Shown here piece by piece: positions 9,178-18,682 of a DNA stretch of 64,000 nt. Position numbers and translations under genes: made by a program. Position 1 is the stretch's first letter; each line of letters starts with the position of its first letter. Origin of the DNA: Pseudomonas orientalis (GTDB lineage Bacteria; Pseudomonadota; Gammaproteobacteria; Pseudomonadales; Pseudomonadaceae); the NCBI RefSeq assembly GCF_001439815.1, contig NZ_JYLM01000016.1, forward strand, positions 1-64,000. The letters run 5' to 3'. The notes beneath the pieces are model-generated. The model was not told where the DNA came from and searched no databases. It was given only the letters and a program-made list of their open reading frames with translations.

Positions 9178-11466
9178 ATGTCGCGCACCACACCAACAAC
9201 AACCGCCAGTTCACCACGCATGCTGGCTTCGGCCATCGGCGTTGCCCTCAGCGCCAGCTCTGTCGCCCACCTGGCGCAGGCGGCTGAAAACACCGAACCA
9301 CAAGGCGGGCGCAACCCTATCTCCCTCGGCGCCACCAACATTACCGGCCAGGATCAGGACACCACTTCCTATCAGGTGGAAAAAGCCTCCTCGCAGAAAT
9401 ACACCGCGCCGCTGGTGGACACCCCGCGCTCGGTGACCGTGGTCCCGCAGCAAGTGCTCAAGGACACCGCCGCCACCTCGCTGCAGGACGCCCTGCGCAC
9501 CGTACCGGGGATTACCTTCGGCGCCGGTGAAGGCGGCAACCCCCAGGGCGATCGTCCGTTCATCCGGGGCTTCGACGCCCAGGGCGACACTTACCTGGAC
9601 GGCGTGCGCGATACCGGCGGCCAGAGCCGCGAGATCTTCGACATCGAATCCATCGAAGTCAGCAAAGGCCCGAACTCGTCCTTCGGCGGTCGCGGCTCGG
9701 CCGGTGGCAGCCTCAACCTGGTGAGCAAGACCCCGCAAGCGCGGGACTTCACCAACGGCGGCTTCACCTACGGTTCCGACCAGACCCGCCGCTACGTGCT
9801 CGACGTGAACCGCCAGTTCCTCGACGACAGCGCCGCCTTCCGCCTGAACCTGATGAGCCACGAGCAAAACGTCGCCGGCCGCGATGCGGTCAATTACGAC
9901 CGTTGGGGCGTGGCACCCTCGCTGACCTTTGGCCTGGGCACACCGACCCGCGTCAACCTCAGCTACTACCACATGGAAAGCGACGACCTGCCGGATTCGG
10001 GGATCCCCTACGCCTACGGCAACAATGGCGCGCGTGCGGCCCACGTGCACGACAAGCCCACCGACGGCGGCGACAGCAACAACTTCTACGGTTTGAAGAG
10101 CCGCGACTTCCGCAAGACCCGCGCCGACATCAGCACGTTCTCCATCGAGCACGACCTGAACGACAACATGACGCTGAAAAACACCCTGCGCCATGGCAGC
10201 ACCGGCCAGGACTACATCTTGACGCAGCCTGATGACAGCCAGCACAACGTCAACCAGTTCGGCACCGTGTGGCGCCGCGCCAACAGTCGCGTTTCCACCA
10301 CCACCACGACTACCAACCAGACCGACCTGTTCGGCAGCTTCCAGGCATTGGGCTTCAAGCACAGCTACTCCACCGGCCTGGAATTCACCGGTGAAGAAAC
10401 CCGCGTCAGCGGCTACACCGTCAGCCCCAACGCCAACCCGGTCTGCACCTTGGCCAAGGGCAGCCTGGGCGGCCAGTGCACCTCACTGAGCAACCCGAAC
10501 CCCGACGACGCCTGGAACGGCAGCATCGCGCGCAATTACAACGGCACCAACACCAAGGCCACCAGCCGCGCCGCGTACGTATTCGATACCATCGAGCTCG
10601 ATCCGAAATGGCTGCTGAACGTAGGCTTGCGTTACGACACCTTTGACACTGAAGCCAACACCAACGCCGTCGCCGGACGCACCAGGATCAAGGACGACAG
10701 CCAGTTCTTCAACTGGCAAGCCGGCCTAGTCTGGAAGCCGGTGGAGAACGGCAGCATCTACGCCTCGTACGCAACATCGGCCACGCCAGCCGGTGGCCTG
10801 ATAGGCGAAGGTTCCGACGGCAACCCACTGTCTGCCGGTGCCGCCACCAGCGACTTGCAGCCAGAAGAAACCGTCAACTACGAACTGGGCACCAAATGGG
10901 ACCTGTTCCACGACCGCCTGTCCCTGACCGCAGCTATCTTCCGCACCGAAAAGAAAAACACCCGCATCCTGGTGGATGCGCTCACCTACCAGAACGCCGG
11001 TGAATCTCAGGTCGATGGCATCGAGTTGTCCGCCAGCGGCAAAATCACCGAACAATGGCAGGTGTTTGCGGGCTACAGCTATCTGGACAGCGAGCTGGTT
11101 AAATCCGGCCTCAACGGGCGTAACGGTGTGGTCAGCGCCGGTTCCAATACCGGCAACCAGATGCCTAATACGCCGAAGAACTCGTTCAGCCTGTGGACCA
11201 CCTACGACGTGACGCCCAAGCTGACCATCGGCGGCGGCGCCTTCTATGTCGACCAGATTTACGGCGATGTCGGCAACACGGTGTATGTACCCTCCTACAC
11301 CCGCTACGACGCCATGGCCAGCTATAAGCTGACCAAGAACGTCGACTTGCAATTGAACGTGCAGAACCTGACCGACAAGACCTACTACGACAAGGCTTTC
11401 TCCACGCACTTCGCCAACCAGGCGGCCGGTCGTACGGCGTTGTTGACCACCAGCTTCCACTTCTAA
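9178..11466 (+). CDS. piuA: TonB-dependent catecholate siderophore receptor (PiuA/Fiu type)
   Basis: The 762-residue outer membrane receptor has a signal peptide ending near AQAAEN, a plug domain (VDTPRSVTVVPQQVL, TVPGITFGAGEGGN, DRPFIRGF, IEVSKGPNSSFGGRG) and a 22-strand barrel with a terminal Phe (TSFHF). It resembles Fiu/PiuA receptors, which take up monomeric catechols and siderophore-drug conjugates. The ATG at 9178 has GGGGAAAGG seven bases upstream; starts farther up lack one. It is divergent from piuC and followed by a clear terminator. The assignment to piuA rests on sequence type plus the piuC neighbour. Confidence 0.9.
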   Translation: MSRTTPTTTASSPRMLASAIGVALSASSVAHLAQAAENTEPQGGRNPISLGATNITGQDQDTTSYQVEKASSQKYTAPLVDTPRSVTVVPQQVLKDTAATSLQDALRTVPGITFGAGEGGNPQGDRPFIRGFDAQGDTYLDGVRDTGGQSREIFDIESIEVSKGPNSSFGGRGSAGGSLNLVSKTPQARDFTNGGFTYGSDQTRRYVLDVNRQFLDDSAAFRLNLMSHEQNVAGRDAVNYDRWGVAPSLTFGLGTPTRVNLSYYHMESDDLPDSGIPYAYGNNGARAAHVHDKPTDGGDSNNFYGLKSRDFRKTRADISTFSIEHDLNDNMTLKNTLRHGSTGQDYILTQPDDSQHNVNQFGTVWRRANSRVSTTTTTTNQTDLFGSFQALGFKHSYSTGLEFTGEETRVSGYTVSPNANPVCTLAKGSLGGQCTSLSNPNPDDAWNGSIARNYNGTNTKATSRAAYVFDTIELDPKWLLNVGLRYDTFDTEANTNAVAGRTRIKDDSQFFNWQAGLVWKPVENGSIYASYATSATPAGGLIGEGSDGNPLSAGAATSDLQPEETVNYELGTKWDLFHDRLSLTAAIFRTEKKNTRILVDALTYQNAGESQVDGIELSASGKITEQWQVFAGYSYLDSELVKSGLNGRNGVVSAGSNTGNQMPNTPKNSFSLWTTYDVTPKLTIGGGAFYVDQIYGDVGNTVYVPSYTRYDAMASYKLTKNVDLQLNVQNLTDKTYYDKAFSTHFANQAAGRTALLTTSFHF

Positions 11467-11488
11467 AAGCGGTCCCAGTTCAACCAGG

Positions 11489-11518
11489 AGCCCCACGCAT
11501 CGGATGCGTGGGGCTTTT
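11489..11518 (+). terminator. Intrinsic terminator of piuA
   Basis: AGCCCCACGCAT and ATGCGTGGGGCT form a perfect 12-bp stem around CGG, followed by TTTTGCG. It lies 22 bases after the piuA stop and separates piuA from the flavoreductase gene. Confidence 0.85.
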
Positions 11519-11590
11519 GCGTGTTTCCCGGCAACTCACGGCATAATGCGCGCCGTGATACCTATATCCAGCTAAGCGAGGCGCTCCGAC

Positions 11591-14116
11591 GTGTTGAAGA
11601 AAACCCTGTTCCAGTTGCATTGGTTCTTCGGCATCACGGCCGGGCTGGTGCTGGCCTTGATGGGGATCACCGGGGCTGCGTACTCGTTCCAGGATGAAAT
11701 CCTGCGGGCGCTCAACCCCACGGTATTGAGCGTGCAGAAACGCGAAGCAGGCGTGCTGCCGCCCGCCGAGCTGGTGCGCAAGCTGGAAGCCGCCGAAGGC
11801 AAGCGCGTGGCGATGCTGTGGGTCGAAGACCACAGCGGCAATGCCGGCCAAGTGGCCTTTACCCCACCGCCGGGCGAGCGGCGCGGCCAGATGCGTTACT
11901 TCGATCCGTACACCGGCGACTACCTGGGCGACGCCGTCGGCCAGGACGTATTCGGCTTTATCCTGCAGCTGCACCGCTTCCTCGCCATCGGCGATACCGG
12001 ACGCAATATCACCGGCGCCTGCACCCTGATCCTGCTGTTCTTCTGCCTTTCCGGCCTGTACCTGCGCTGGCCGCGCCAGGTCAAAAACTGGCGCGTATGG
12101 CTGACCCTGGACTGGCGCAAAAAGGGCCGCAGCTTCAATTGGGACCTGCACTCGGTGTTCGGCACCTGGTGCCTGCTGTTTTACCTGCTGGCAGCGCTGA
12201 CCGGGCTGTATTGGTCCTATGACTGGTACAACCAGGGCGTGACCAAACTGCTCTCCGATGCGCCGCAGAACGAGCGTATGCGCAAGCGCGGCCCGCCGCC
12301 TGCTGGCCTCGCGCCCGTGGCCAACTACGAGGCGATCTGGAGCAGCATCTACAGCAACGCCGGCCCTGGCTTGAGCGCCTACAACATCCGCCTGCCGGCC
12401 GTCGCCGGGCAACCGGCCACCGTGTATTACCTGCTGGATAGCTCGCCCCATGACCGCGCGCTGAACCAGATCAACCTCGACCCGGCCACCGGCGAGGTCA
12501 CGTCCCATGAGCGTTACGCCAGCAAGAGCCTCAAGGCGCAGTTGCTGACCAGTGTCTATGCACTGCACACCGGCAGTTATTTCGGGCTGGTCGGGCGAAT
12601 CGTCCTCACGGTGAGCGCGCTGCTCATGCCGTTGTTCTTTATTACCGGCTGGCTGCTGTACCTGGACCGCCGGCGCAAAAAACGCCAGGTGCGGGACGCG
12701 CGCAACGGCCTGGTGGTCAGCCACAGCGACGCGCCGGCCTGGTTGATCGGCTTTGCCAGCCAGAGCGGCTTTGCCGAACAGTTGGCCTGGCAAACCGCCG
12801 GGCAATTGCAGGCCGCAGGGCTCGGGGTGAAGGTGCAGCCCCTGGGCAGCGTCAGCCGCGATGACCTCAGCCAGGCGCAACAGGCGTTGTTCGTGGTCAG
12901 TACATTCGGTGACGGCGAAGCGCCCGACAGCGCCCGCGGCTTTGAGCGCAGCGTGCTCGGCCAGGACCTGTCCCTCAAAGGCTTGAACTACTCGGTACTG
13001 GCCCTGGGCGACCGGCAGTACGCGCACTTTTGCGGCTTTGCGAGGCGTCTGCATTTCTGGCTGACGCACCAGGGCGGTACCCCGCTGTTCGCGCCGGTGG
13101 AAGTCGACAATGGCGACACAGAAGCCTTGATGACCTGGCAACAACAGCTCGGCCAGCTCACCGGTCACGCGCCGGCAGCCGCGTGGCAGATGGCCCAGTT
13201 TGAACACTGGGCCTTGAGCCAACGCACCCTGCTCAACCCCGGCAGCATCGGCGCCCCCGTGTACCTGCTGGGCCTCACGCCGCCCTCGCCCATCAGTTGG
13301 CTGGCCGGTGACCTGGTGGAAATCCTGCCGCGCAATGGTCCACGGGCCGTCGAGCACTTCCTGGAAGGGCTGGGCCTGGCCGGCAGCGACGGCGTGCTGA
13401 TCGAAGGCCTGGCGCAAACACTGAACCAGGCCCTGGCCACACGCCAGCTACCGGACAACCGCACGCACCTGGTCGGCCTGCACGCCCAGGCCCTGGTGGA
13501 TGCGCTGATCCCCCTGGGCATGCGCGAATACTCGATCGCCTCGATTGCCAGCGACGGCGTGCTGGAGCTGATCGTGCGCCAGGAGCGTCATCCCGATGGC
13601 AGCCTGGGCCTGGGCTCCGGCTGGCTGACTGAATATGCCGCCGTAGGCTCAAGCATCAGCCTGCGCCTGCGCCGCAACAGCGGCTTTCATCTGCCGGATG
13701 CGCCGGTGCCGCTGATCCTGCTGGGCAACGGCACCGGCCTCGCCGGCCTGCGCAGCTTGCTCAAGGCGCGCATTGCCGACGGCCGACAACGTAACTGGCT
13801 GCTGTTCGGCGAACGCCATATCGCCCACGACTATCTGTGCCAGGAAGAACTGCAAGGCTGGCTGGCCAGTGGTGACCTGGCCCTGCTGGACCTGGCGTTC
13901 TCGCGGGATCAGGCGGAAAAAATCTACGTACAGGATCGCCTGCGCGAGTCCGCCGATGTGCTGCGCAAGTGGCTGGCGGACGGTGCGGCGATTTATGTGT
14001 GCGGCAGTTTGCAGGGCATGGCCACGGGCGTGGACCAGGCGCTGGTGGCTATCCTCGGCGGTGAAGCGGTGGAGCGCCTGATCGAACAAGGCCGCTATCG
14101 CCGGGATGTGTACTGA
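11591..14116 (+). CDS. PepSY membrane protein fused to a flavodoxin/FAD-NADPH reductase
   Basis: The 841-residue protein joins three parts: a PepSY-associated membrane domain (residues 1 to about 370, four hydrophobic segments, the first at LHWFFGITAGLVLALMGITG), a flavodoxin domain (about 378-520: ASQSGFAEQLAWQ, STFGDGEAPDSA, ALGDRQYAHFCGF) and a CPR-like FAD/NADPH domain (about 530-841: LGNGTGLAGLRSLL, FGERHIAHDYLC, YVCGSLQGMATGV). Such proteins pass electrons from NADPH to the periplasmic side and are thought to reduce ferric siderophores. It follows piuA as PA4513 neighbours PA4514. The start is GTG at 11591 with a weak GAGGCG site upstream; a TTG one codon later is an alternative. The electron acceptor is inferred. 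Confidence 0.87.
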   Translation: MLKKTLFQLHWFFGITAGLVLALMGITGAAYSFQDEILRALNPTVLSVQKREAGVLPPAELVRKLEAAEGKRVAMLWVEDHSGNAGQVAFTPPPGERRGQMRYFDPYTGDYLGDAVGQDVFGFILQLHRFLAIGDTGRNITGACTLILLFFCLSGLYLRWPRQVKNWRVWLTLDWRKKGRSFNWDLHSVFGTWCLLFYLLAALTGLYWSYDWYNQGVTKLLSDAPQNERMRKRGPPPAGLAPVANYEAIWSSIYSNAGPGLSAYNIRLPAVAGQPATVYYLLDSSPHDRALNQINLDPATGEVTSHERYASKSLKAQLLTSVYALHTGSYFGLVGRIVLTVSALLMPLFFITGWLLYLDRRRKKRQVRDARNGLVVSHSDAPAWLIGFASQSGFAEQLAWQTAGQLQAAGLGVKVQPLGSVSRDDLSQAQQALFVVSTFGDGEAPDSARGFERSVLGQDLSLKGLNYSVLALGDRQYAHFCGFARRLHFWLTHQGGTPLFAPVEVDNGDTEALMTWQQQLGQLTGHAPAAAWQMAQFEHWALSQRTLLNPGSIGAPVYLLGLTPPSPISWLAGDLVEILPRNGPRAVEHFLEGLGLAGSDGVLIEGLAQTLNQALATRQLPDNRTHLVGLHAQALVDALIPLGMREYSIASIASDGVLELIVRQERHPDGSLGLGSGWLTEYAAVGSSISLRLRRNSGFHLPDAPVPLILLGNGTGLAGLRSLLKARIADGRQRNWLLFGERHIAHDYLCQEELQGWLASGDLALLDLAFSRDQAEKIYVQDRLRESADVLRKWLADGAAIYVCGSLQGMATGVDQALVAILGGEAVERLIEQGRYRRDVY

Positions 14117-14140
14117 TCCTTTACAGACACTGAAGATCAA

Positions 14141-14293
14141 ATGTGGGAGGGGCTTAAGGCTTTTTGTAGGAGCGAGCTTGCTCGCGAAAAACGTCAACGA
14201 TAACGCGTGTTTTCTGAATGAACGCGGTGCCTGTGAATTTTTCGCGAGCAAGCTCGCTCCTACAGACTGGCATTAGGGCAAGCCCCCTCCCAC
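14141..14293. repeat. Nested REPIN: one REP family inserted in another
   Basis: The outer arms are ATGTGGGAGGGGCTTA (14141-14156) and GGGCAAGCCCCCTCCCAC (14276-14293), the family used elsewhere in the window. Between them lies a complete REPIN of a second family, TGTAGGAGCGAGCTTGCTCG (from 14165) with its complement ending at 14264. The outer doublet is therefore interrupted by the inner one. It sits between the convergent ends of the flavoreductase and phoD genes. Confidence 0.85.
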
Positions 14294-14312
14294 CGTTTTA
14301 CTGTATTCCAAG

Positions 14313-15854
14313 TCAGGTGGGTTGCAGCTTCTGTTCGAACACTGAAAGCCCATCCAAGTCTCGCAGGATCACCGTCAACTCCGCCGTCTGCCCATCAATC
14401 TGCACCTCGCCGAAAAACTGAAACCCGGCAAACGGTGAAGTGTTCTGCGCCGGCGGTGCCTTCTCGAACACCACCTCGGGACCGAAGGTCTTGTCCAACG
14501 GATTGGGCCCGAAGCTCCCGGCATTCAAGGGCCCCGCGACGAACTCCCAGAACGGCTCGAAATCCTGGAAAGCCGCCCGATCCGGGTGATAGTGATGCGC
14601 CGCGCAATAGTGCACATCGGCGGTCAGCCATACATGGTTGCGCACCTTGTGCGCGCGCAGGAACCCCAGCAATTCGGCAATTTCCAGCTCTCGCCCCTGG
14701 GCCGGGCCGGGATCACCGTTGGCAATCGCTTCCCAACGCGGCACGCCGGGGCTGACTTCACCGTCGGGCACGCCCAGCCCGATGGGCATGTCGGCCGCGA
14801 CCACTTTCCACTGCGCCCGGGACGCCTTGAGTTCGCGCTTGAGCCAGTCCAGTTGCTCGCGGCCGAGGAAGGGCTTTTCACCGCCCAGGTTGTCGTCGTT
14901 GGGGCCGCGATAACTGCGCATGTCCAGCACGAACACATCCAGCAGCGGGCCGTAACTGAGCGTGCGATAAATCCGCCCGCCCGCGTCGGCGCTTTGCCGG
15001 CGCATCGGTGAATATTCCAGCCAGGCCTGGCGCGCGCGGCCGACCAGGGTATTGATGTCGCGAGTCTGGTAACGCTCATCCAACTGCTTGCCGGATGACC
15101 AGTTGTTGATCACCTCGTGGTCGTCCCACTGCCAGATCTGCGGCACCTCGGCATTGAAGCGCCGCACGTTTTCATCCAGCAGGTTGTAGCGGTAATTGCC
15201 GCGATATTCATCCAGGGTTTCGGCGACTTTGCTCTTGGCTTCGGTGGTGATGTTGCGCCAGATGCGTCCGCCCTCGGTGGCCAATTGCGCCGGCACCGGG
15301 CCGTCGGCGTAGATGGTGTCGCCACTGTGGATAAAGAAGTCCGGCAGGCGCAGGCGCATGGCTTCATAGATGCGCATGCCGCCGATGTCCGGGTTGATGC
15401 CGAAGCCTTGCCCGACGGTGTCGCCACTCCATACAAAGCGGATGTCGCGACGCTGTTGCGGCACGCTGCGCAAGTGGCCGAACCACGGCTCGCTGGCGAT
15501 GCCGGTCTGGGCGTCTTCAAAATGCACGCGGTAGAAAATCGCCTGGTCGGCGGGCAGCCCGGTGAGTTCGACGCGGGCGGTAAAATCGCTGCGGTTATCG
15601 GCCAGGGGCGAGACGAATCTGCGCGGGTTGCTGAACACACTGCGGGTGTCCCACTCCACCACCATCCGCGCAGGTCGGTCGCTGCGGCTCCAGATCATCG
15701 CACGATCGCCGAGCAAATCCCCCGATTGCACGCCATCGGTGAGCAGCGGGCGGTCCTTGACCGACGCAATCACCGCCGGCGCCAGGCCCGGCAGCAGCAG
15801 GCCTGCGCCGACAGCTTGCATCACGCGGCGACGGCCGAGATCGAAGTGGCTCAT
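14313..15854 (-). CDS. phoD: Alkaline phosphatase D, Tat-exported
   Basis: The 513-residue phosphodiesterase/phosphomonoesterase starts with a twin-arginine signal (GRRRVMQAVGAGLLLPG, cleavage near VIA). Metal-binding motifs of the PhoD family are present: WSGDTVGQG, HSGDTIYADGP, WDDHEVINNW, the active-site-proximal DMPIGLG and the ADVHYCAAHHYHP cluster near residue 420. PhoD enzymes use Fe(III) and Ca(II) and release phosphate from organic esters outside the cytoplasm. It stands alone between two REPINs. I see no obvious Pho box upstream. Confidence 0.93.
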   Translation of the reverse strand: MSHFDLGRRRVMQAVGAGLLLPGLAPAVIASVKDRPLLTDGVQSGDLLGDRAMIWSRSDRPARMVVEWDTRSVFSNPRRFVSPLADNRSDFTARVELTGLPADQAIFYRVHFEDAQTGIASEPWFGHLRSVPQQRRDIRFVWSGDTVGQGFGINPDIGGMRIYEAMRLRLPDFFIHSGDTIYADGPVPAQLATEGGRIWRNITTEAKSKVAETLDEYRGNYRYNLLDENVRRFNAEVPQIWQWDDHEVINNWSSGKQLDERYQTRDINTLVGRARQAWLEYSPMRRQSADAGGRIYRTLSYGPLLDVFVLDMRSYRGPNDDNLGGEKPFLGREQLDWLKRELKASRAQWKVVAADMPIGLGVPDGEVSPGVPRWEAIANGDPGPAQGRELEIAELLGFLRAHKVRNHVWLTADVHYCAAHHYHPDRAAFQDFEPFWEFVAGPLNAGSFGPNPLDKTFGPEVVFEKAPPAQNTSPFAGFQFFGEVQIDGQTAELTVILRDLDGLSVFEQKLQPT

Positions 15855-15943
15855 ACGGGTGCCCTCTTGAGTATCAAAAGGGCCACTAAAGCATGCGTCG
15901 ATGAAGCAGACATGACACCGCTCTCACCGCCAATGAAGATCAA

Positions 15944-16034
15944 ATGTGGGAGGGGGCTTGCCCCCGATAGCAGTGTGTCAGCTGCAAATAAGCTGGCTGA
16001 CATACCGCTATCGGGGGCAAGCCCCCTCCCACAT
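15944..16034. repeat. REPIN
   Basis: Ends ATGTGGGAGGGGGCTTGCC and complement; the inner part (GATAGC, GTCAGC / GCTGAC, GCTATC) continues the pairing, so the 91 bp folds as one long hairpin. It ends 13 bases before the fruA stop and is followed by a T7 run, so it may serve as the terminator of phoD-independent rightward or fru leftward transcripts. Confidence 0.9.
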
Positions 16035-16046
16035 TTTTTTACCGCG

Positions 16047-17750
16047 TCAGGCAGCTACTGCCAGCTCCACCGCTTCCGGGCGCTTGAGCAGCGCATACAC
16101 CACACCGGTCAGCACACTGCCGGCCACAATCGCCAGCAGATACAGCAGCGCATGATTCATCGCGTTCGGAATCACCAGCACGAACAACCCGCCGTGGGGC
16201 GCGGCCAGTTTGCAACCGAAGTACATCGACAGCGCCCCCGTCAACGCGCCCCCGGCAATGCTGGCCGGGATCACCCGCAGCGGGTCCTTGGCCGCAAACG
16301 GAATGGCGCCTTCGGAGATAAAGCACATCCCGAGAATCATCGCGGCCTTGCCGGCTTCGCGTTCAGTCTGGGCGAACTTGCGTCGGGCCAGGAACGTTGC
16401 GATGCCCATACCAATCGGCGGCACCATGCCGGCGGCCATGGTCGCGGCCATCGGCGCCCCGCTTGACGCCGCCAGCAGGCCGACGGAAAACGCATACGCC
16501 GCCTTGTTGATCGGCCCGCCCAGATCGACGCACATCATGCCGCCCAACAGGATGCCCAACAGCACCGCGTTGGTGGTGCCCATGGTGCTGAGAAAATCCG
16601 TCAGCCCGGTCAGCACGCGCGCCACCGGCGGGCCGACCAGGTAGATCATGGCAAGGCCGGTGAACAAACTGGCCAGCAACGGGATGATCAGGATCGGCTT
16701 GAGCGCCTCCAGGCTCTGCGGCAAGCGCACCGCCCGTGAGATCAGCTTGACGCTGTAGCCGGCCAGGAAACCGGCGAAGATCCCGCCGATGAACCCGGCG
16801 CCCAGCGTGCCCGCGAGCAAGCCGCCGATCATGCCCGGCGCGAGGCCGGGACGGTCAGCAATCGAGTAGGCGATGTAGCCTGCGAGCAACGGCACCATCA
16901 GCATGAACGCCTGGTCACCGACGGTTTTCAGCGCCGCCGCCAGGGTGCCTTTTTCCTCGAAGGCATGGATGCCGAACACAAAGGACAGGGCGATCAACAA
17001 ACCGCCCGCCACCACCATCGGCAACATGAACGACACCCCGGTGAGCAGGTGTTTGTACACGCCGGTTTTTTCCGACTTGGCCACCGCACCGCTGCCGGCG
17101 CTTTCCACCGCACCTTCGGCCAGCGCCTTGTTCAGGGTGGCTTCCGATTGCTTGAGGGCAATGCCGGTGCCGCAGCGGTAGATCTTCTTGCCGGCGAAGC
17201 GCTCGGTGGCGACTTCGATATCCGCCGCCAGCAGCACCACATCGGCATCGGCGATGGCCTGCGGACTCAACGGCGTGCGCGCACCGACCGAGCCCTGGGT
17301 CTCGACCTGCAGGTCATAGCCCAGGCGCTTGGCGGTCTGCTGCAAGGCCTCGGCGGCCATGAACGTATGCGCAACGCCGGTCGGGCAAGCGGTAATCGCG
17401 ACAATGCGCGGCGCATTCTTGGCCGGTGCATCCGTCGCCACATAGACCTGCGCCTCCTCGGCGCCGCGGCGCAACACCGCATCGACATCCGCCAGCGCCT
17501 GGGCCGGCGTGCTCTGGAACACGCGTTTGCCGACAAAACGTTGCATATCCAGCGGCGTGCTGCTGACCAGCAACACCCATTCGGCGTCATCGAGGGTCGC
17601 CTGGGACAGCTGGCTGTCCGGGCGTTGCACGTCCACCACTTCGACACTGGTGCTCCAGCCCTGGCGCTGTGCGGCGGCGTCCAGCAAGCGGGCGCACAGC
17701 ACACTGGTGACCATGCCGTTCGGGCAGGCGGTAACAATGGCTAACTTCAT
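16047..17750 (-). CDS. fruA: Fructose-specific PTS enzyme IIB'BC
   Basis: The 567-residue membrane permease imports fructose and phosphorylates it to fructose 1-phosphate. An N-terminal duplicated B' domain carries CPNGM; the active B domain has the phosphorylated cysteine about residue 122 in ITACPTGVAHTF; after a linker near residue 225 the C domain has about ten membrane segments (GVSFMLPMVVAGG onward). The ATG at 17750 was chosen over the GTG at 17753 because GAGGG is better spaced. It is the third gene of fruBKA, 11 bases after fruK. Confidence 0.95.
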   Translation of the reverse strand: MKLAIVTACPNGMVTSVLCARLLDAAAQRQGWSTSVEVVDVQRPDSQLSQATLDDAEWVLLVSSTPLDMQRFVGKRVFQSTPAQALADVDAVLRRGAEEAQVYVATDAPAKNAPRIVAITACPTGVAHTFMAAEALQQTAKRLGYDLQVETQGSVGARTPLSPQAIADADVVLLAADIEVATERFAGKKIYRCGTGIALKQSEATLNKALAEGAVESAGSGAVAKSEKTGVYKHLLTGVSFMLPMVVAGGLLIALSFVFGIHAFEEKGTLAAALKTVGDQAFMLMVPLLAGYIAYSIADRPGLAPGMIGGLLAGTLGAGFIGGIFAGFLAGYSVKLISRAVRLPQSLEALKPILIIPLLASLFTGLAMIYLVGPPVARVLTGLTDFLSTMGTTNAVLLGILLGGMMCVDLGGPINKAAYAFSVGLLAASSGAPMAATMAAGMVPPIGMGIATFLARRKFAQTEREAGKAAMILGMCFISEGAIPFAAKDPLRVIPASIAGGALTGALSMYFGCKLAAPHGGLFVLVIPNAMNHALLYLLAIVAGSVLTGVVYALLKRPEAVELAVAA

Positions 17751-17761
17751 CACAAACCCTC

Positions 17762-18682
17762 TTATTGTTCTGTCAGCGTGCGCACAGCGACGCCGCTTTC
17801 GAGACGCACCAACTGCGCGTCATCGCTGATGCCGAAACCGATCTGCGTCACCGCCATCGCGGCAATCGCCGTGGCGCGGCGCAGGGTCTGCTCGGGCGCT
17901 TCGTCGCGCAGCAGGCCGTGAAGCATGCCGGCCAGCAGCGAGTCGCCGGCGCCTACGGTGCTGGCAACCGTCACCTTGGGCGGCGTGGCCTGCAGGGTCG
18001 CCCCCGAGCTGTACCAGCTCACGCCGGCGGCACCGTCGGAGACCACCACATGTTCCACACCCTGTTGATGCAACTGGCGGATGGCATCCGTGGCGTTATC
18101 CAGCGCCTGGCCAAGTTCTTCAGTATTGGGCTTGACCATCCAGGGGCCCGCCTTCAATCCGGCGCGCAAGGCTTCGCCGCTGGTGTCCAGGGCCACCTTC
18201 AAACCGAGGTTTTTCAATTGCTCGATCAGTGCCTGGAACCATTGCGGGCTCACGCCCCTCGGCAAGCTGCCGGCCACCACCACGGCATCGAACCCCGGGG
18301 CAATCCGCGCCAGTTTCTCAAGCAACGCGTTCTGCGCCTGCGCCGACACCTCAGGTCCGGGTGCGTTGATATCGGTGACGCGGCCATCGTGTTCGGCAAT
18401 CTTGATATTGCTTCGGGTTTCGCCGGGCACACGAACAAATGCGTCCGTAAAACCACGCTGTGCAATCAGTGCCTCGAAAGCCTGCGGGTTGCCTTCGCCC
18501 AGAAAGCCGCCCACCGTCAGCTCGTGGCCCAGGTCGGCCAACACCTGCGCCACGTTCACGCCCTTGCCGGCGGCATGGGTGATGAGCGTTTCGCTGCGGT
18601 TGACCTCACCGGGTTCCAGACGCGCCAAGCGTACCGTGAGGTCCAACGCCGGATTCAGCGTCAGGGTCAAAATCCTTGCCAT
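17762..18682 (-). CDS. fruK: 1-phosphofructokinase
   Basis: The 306-residue PfkB-family sugar kinase turns fructose 1-phosphate into fructose 1,6-bisphosphate. Family signatures are visible: TLTLNPALDLTV at the N-terminus, GKGVNVAQVLADLG, and the catalytic ASTVGAGDSLLAGML near residue 245 with the base Asp. Its ATG at 18682 directly abuts the stop of fruB (18683-18685), so the two are translationally coupled. Confidence 0.95.
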   Translation of the reverse strand: MARILTLTLNPALDLTVRLARLEPGEVNRSETLITHAAGKGVNVAQVLADLGHELTVGGFLGEGNPQAFEALIAQRGFTDAFVRVPGETRSNIKIAEHDGRVTDINAPGPEVSAQAQNALLEKLARIAPGFDAVVVAGSLPRGVSPQWFQALIEQLKNLGLKVALDTSGEALRAGLKAGPWMVKPNTEELGQALDNATDAIRQLHQQGVEHVVVSDGAAGVSWYSSGATLQATPPKVTVASTVGAGDSLLAGMLHGLLRDEAPEQTLRRATAIAAMAVTQIGFGISDDAQLVRLESGVAVRTLTEQ

